From: Chamaecrista fasciculata
Lineage: Eukaryota > Streptophyta > Magnoliopsida > Fabales > Fabaceae
DNA: 64,000 bases
NCBI GenBank assembly: GCA_003254925.1
Contig: QANZ01028759.1
Coordinates: 488,881-552,880, forward strand
Direction: 5' to 3'
A program made the position numbers and the translations under genes. This document shows, one piece after another, positions 61,878 through 64,000 of this stretch (positions are counted from its first letter, which is position 1; each line of letters opens with the position of its first letter). The notes under the pieces were generated by a model. It saw only the letters and a list, made by a program, of their open reading frames with translations, did not search any database and was not told the DNA's origin.

Positions 61878-63938
61878 GGAAAAAGTACTGTTGGTACCTC
61901 CAACATATAAGGTCATTTTCAGTTATACCCTCAACATCTTTTTGGTCAATTATACCCCTAACGTTTCACATTTGAGTCAATTATACCCCAAGCCAACATT
62001 TTTTTATTATTTTAAGGTCCTTAAGTTCCAATTATTTAGAAATCCTCCATTCTTTGAAGATTTTTCTTTCACACGAGTCACTAACTAATTACAGAACAAT
62101 CCAGAATATTTGACATCTTTAACGAACTGGTCCATGCAATTGAAAAACCGGCCCGAAAAATCTCTCTTCTCTATTTTTCACAGTTCTAGCTACCACACAC
62201 AAACTCACTGGTGAGCCTTGACTACAAAGAAATCGAGCTAAAATACCAATAACTGTAGTTTTCGGCGTTAACACCTGATCTGACCATATTCATTTGGGAT
62301 TCAATTGCATGCCTTTATGTCATTTTATGATAAAATATGATGCCTTGAGGTTTGACATTATTTGGACTATTTTGTGATTAATTGTGTGATTTTCTCGGGT
62401 CTAATCTTTATTATTTGATTGATCCTTTTTATCTTGAGAATTCACTTAGTTTCTCGATGTTTTTGATAGGCTTTAATGAAATCAAAAGTGTTGAAATACT
62501 TCGAGGAAGGCTCAGGGATGTTTGGAGACGAGTCAGGGACCAAATCGAAACAAATCAAAGCTTTTGGAAAACCGCCATTGAAACCGCCGCGGCGGGTTTG
62601 CGGCTAATTTTAATTAATTAGGCCCAAGCCCAATTTTGATGATTCTGACCTAGATTTTCTTGGTTTCGGCCGAAAATATGATATATGAGAGGTCTTGAGG
62701 TCAGTTGGAGGCTACACACTTGCTGCGAGAGAGTTTTACATATTCCGTATCTCAGTGATCTGATATTCTTATCGTGTGAAGCTTTTCTTGGAATCATGGC
62801 AGCCAATTCTGAAGTTGTTCATCTGTCAACCATGAGCGGCTAAACACTCATACCCGGAGGAGCATTGAAGCAAAGCATGAACTAGGGTTTCACCATTAGG
62901 GAGTTTTTCTCACACTAGAATTAGGGTTTTACTTTATTGTTCTTGATTTTTAGTTGGACCTGAGAACTATTTGTGAATTCTGATTCTTGATTAAGAACTT
63001 GGTTTTATTTCTTTAATTATATCTTGATTGTAACCCTTTGAGTGAAGGCTTGTTTGGTTATAATTATAGGTATATAGCTTTGACAATGGTATTTGTTATA
63101 AAGATTATATTTCTTGATCTTCTTTATCATCAATTGAATGAAGGTTTTCAATTCTTGTTATGACTTATCTTATTTGAAGTATTTTCATGATAACATTTTT
63201 AACCTAAGTCATTGAGTTATTAGTGACTACCTTAGGATGATTTGTGTGAGATGCTCCATTTATCTTTAGTAGTGATGATTGCTTAATCCAATTGCTCTAT
63301 CGGGTACTCTCTCAATTCGGTTAATCGTCAACTTATTATTATTGCCTTTCAATTCAGTCTTTTAATCATAAATTCAAAAATATTATTGCTTTATTTAATT
63401 ATTGTTTTAGGTCATAGATAATCACTTAAAGAACAAATTTCCTTTGCTTTCACCCGATTAGTGATAACTTGGTATTGTTGCTTTTAAACTTTGCACAAAA
63501 GTTCCTCAAGAGATCGACTCGGATTGCACCACTATAGTGCATTAATTCTGGTATTTTTGGTCACCTAGCGATGGGTGCGACTAACACCCAATCTCCGGTG
63601 GCAGTATAATTGACGACAACGTAATTTAGGGGAGATCAAGAAGCTGAGGATGATGTTGAGAAGGACCATGTCGACAAAAATGAGGACGAAATGGACCGCG
63701 ACGATGAAGTATAGTGGGGATGTTTTAGGGTAAGAGAATAGGGTTGGTAATGGCTTCTAAAGACCTGTTTGTTAAAAATGACAAATATTCTGGACTAGTC
63801 TATAATTAATTAGTGTTGAGGGTATAATTGACTCAAATGTAAAACGTTGTGAGTATAATTGACAAAAAATAAACGTTAGAAATATAACTGAAAAGTAAAA
63901 ATGACCCCATACGTTAGGGTACCCACAGTACTTTTGTC
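61878..63938 (-). mobile_element. Family A MULE copy 3, split by a solo LTR
   Basis: GGAAAAAGTACTGTTGG ... CACAGTACTTTTGTC, with perfect 9-bp duplication AAATTTATA (61869-61877, 63939-63947). Relative to copies 1 and 2 it lies in reverse orientation. Without the solo LTR and its target duplication the element is about 750 bases, like copy 1. Confidence 0.9.
62276..63583 (+). mobile_element. Solo LTR, family B copy 2 (nested in MULE)
   Basis: TGATCTGACC ... GGGTGCGACTA, 1308 bases, perfect 5-bp duplication ACACC (62271-62275, 63584-63588). Removing it restores the intact sequence GTTAACAC.CAATCTCC of the other family A copies. Confidence 0.92.
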
Positions 63939-63956
63939 AAATTTATAAATTTATTT

Positions 63957-64000
63957 GGTTGACTTTCTCTCTCTTCCTCTACTAGATTTGAAAGACATAA
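63957..64000 (+). promoter_or_regulatory. TNL-type promoter block at the window edge
   Basis: TTGACT (63959-63964) followed by TCTCTTCCTCTACTAGATTT and GAAAGACATA, which parallels the W-box plus pyrimidine block about 350-410 bases upstream of TNL1 and TNL2. Suggests another TNL begins beyond the window. Confidence 0.45.

Overview
This is nuclear DNA of a flowering plant (eudicot). The genes have introns with plant-type splice sites. There is a plant-specific PPR gene, a nuclear gene for a mitochondrial ribosomal protein, and a cluster of TIR-NBS-LRR (TNL) resistance genes, a class that monocots essentially lack. The rest is AT-rich and packed with plant transposons: Ty1/copia, Ty3/gypsy LTRs, solo LTRs, Mutator-like foldback elements with 9-bp target duplications, hAT elements with 8-bp duplications, CACTA, and a tRNA-derived SINE. 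The TNL proteins look most like legume TNLs to me, but I would not name a species.

Layout. 1-8.2 kb is a gene island: an E-class PPR gene (1-3600, 5' end outside the window) and an intact five-exon gene for mitochondrial bL19 (6715-8209). The first kilobase repeats the 5' exon, intron and targeting presequence of the bL19 gene, and those copied exons can be spliced in frame onto the PPR exon. 8.6-27.3 kb is a transposon block: a full-length copia element (13671-20816, TSD ATAAT) carrying four nested DNA elements, a gypsy-type LTR, a telomere-like palindrome running into an assembly gap, and several foldback MULEs. 29.1-51.9 kb is the TNL cluster. TNL1 (29098-33198) is a pseudogene with at least five disabling lesions. 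TNL2 (34921-38749) is intact, four exons, 1076 residues. TNL3 lies on the minus strand (49100 down to 45638), carries nonsense, frameshift and solo-LTR lesions, and stops at the terminus of a CACTA element. A matching LRR/C-JID tail fragment sits on the plus strand at 50.8-51.9 kb, which suggests one gene split by an inversion. 52-64 kb is repeats again: a captured-sequence foldback, a hAT element, two solo LTRs of one family, a higher-order minisatellite, a SINE, and a MULE with a solo LTR inside it.

How it works together. TNL2 is the only receptor here that could be functional: TIR NADase-type domain, NB-ARC switch, LRR, C-JID and an unusual acidic tail. Its neighbours are decaying paralogues sharing promoter motifs (W-box TTGACT plus a pyrimidine-rich block), and the last bases of the window repeat that promoter block, so another TNL may start just beyond 64000. 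Target-site duplications give a relative insertion order for many elements. I see no unknown protein system. The most original items are the PPR/bL19 presequence chimera, the inversion-split TNL at a CACTA end, and a set of foldback families whose arms are arrays of a TTTGGTMCC-type unit.
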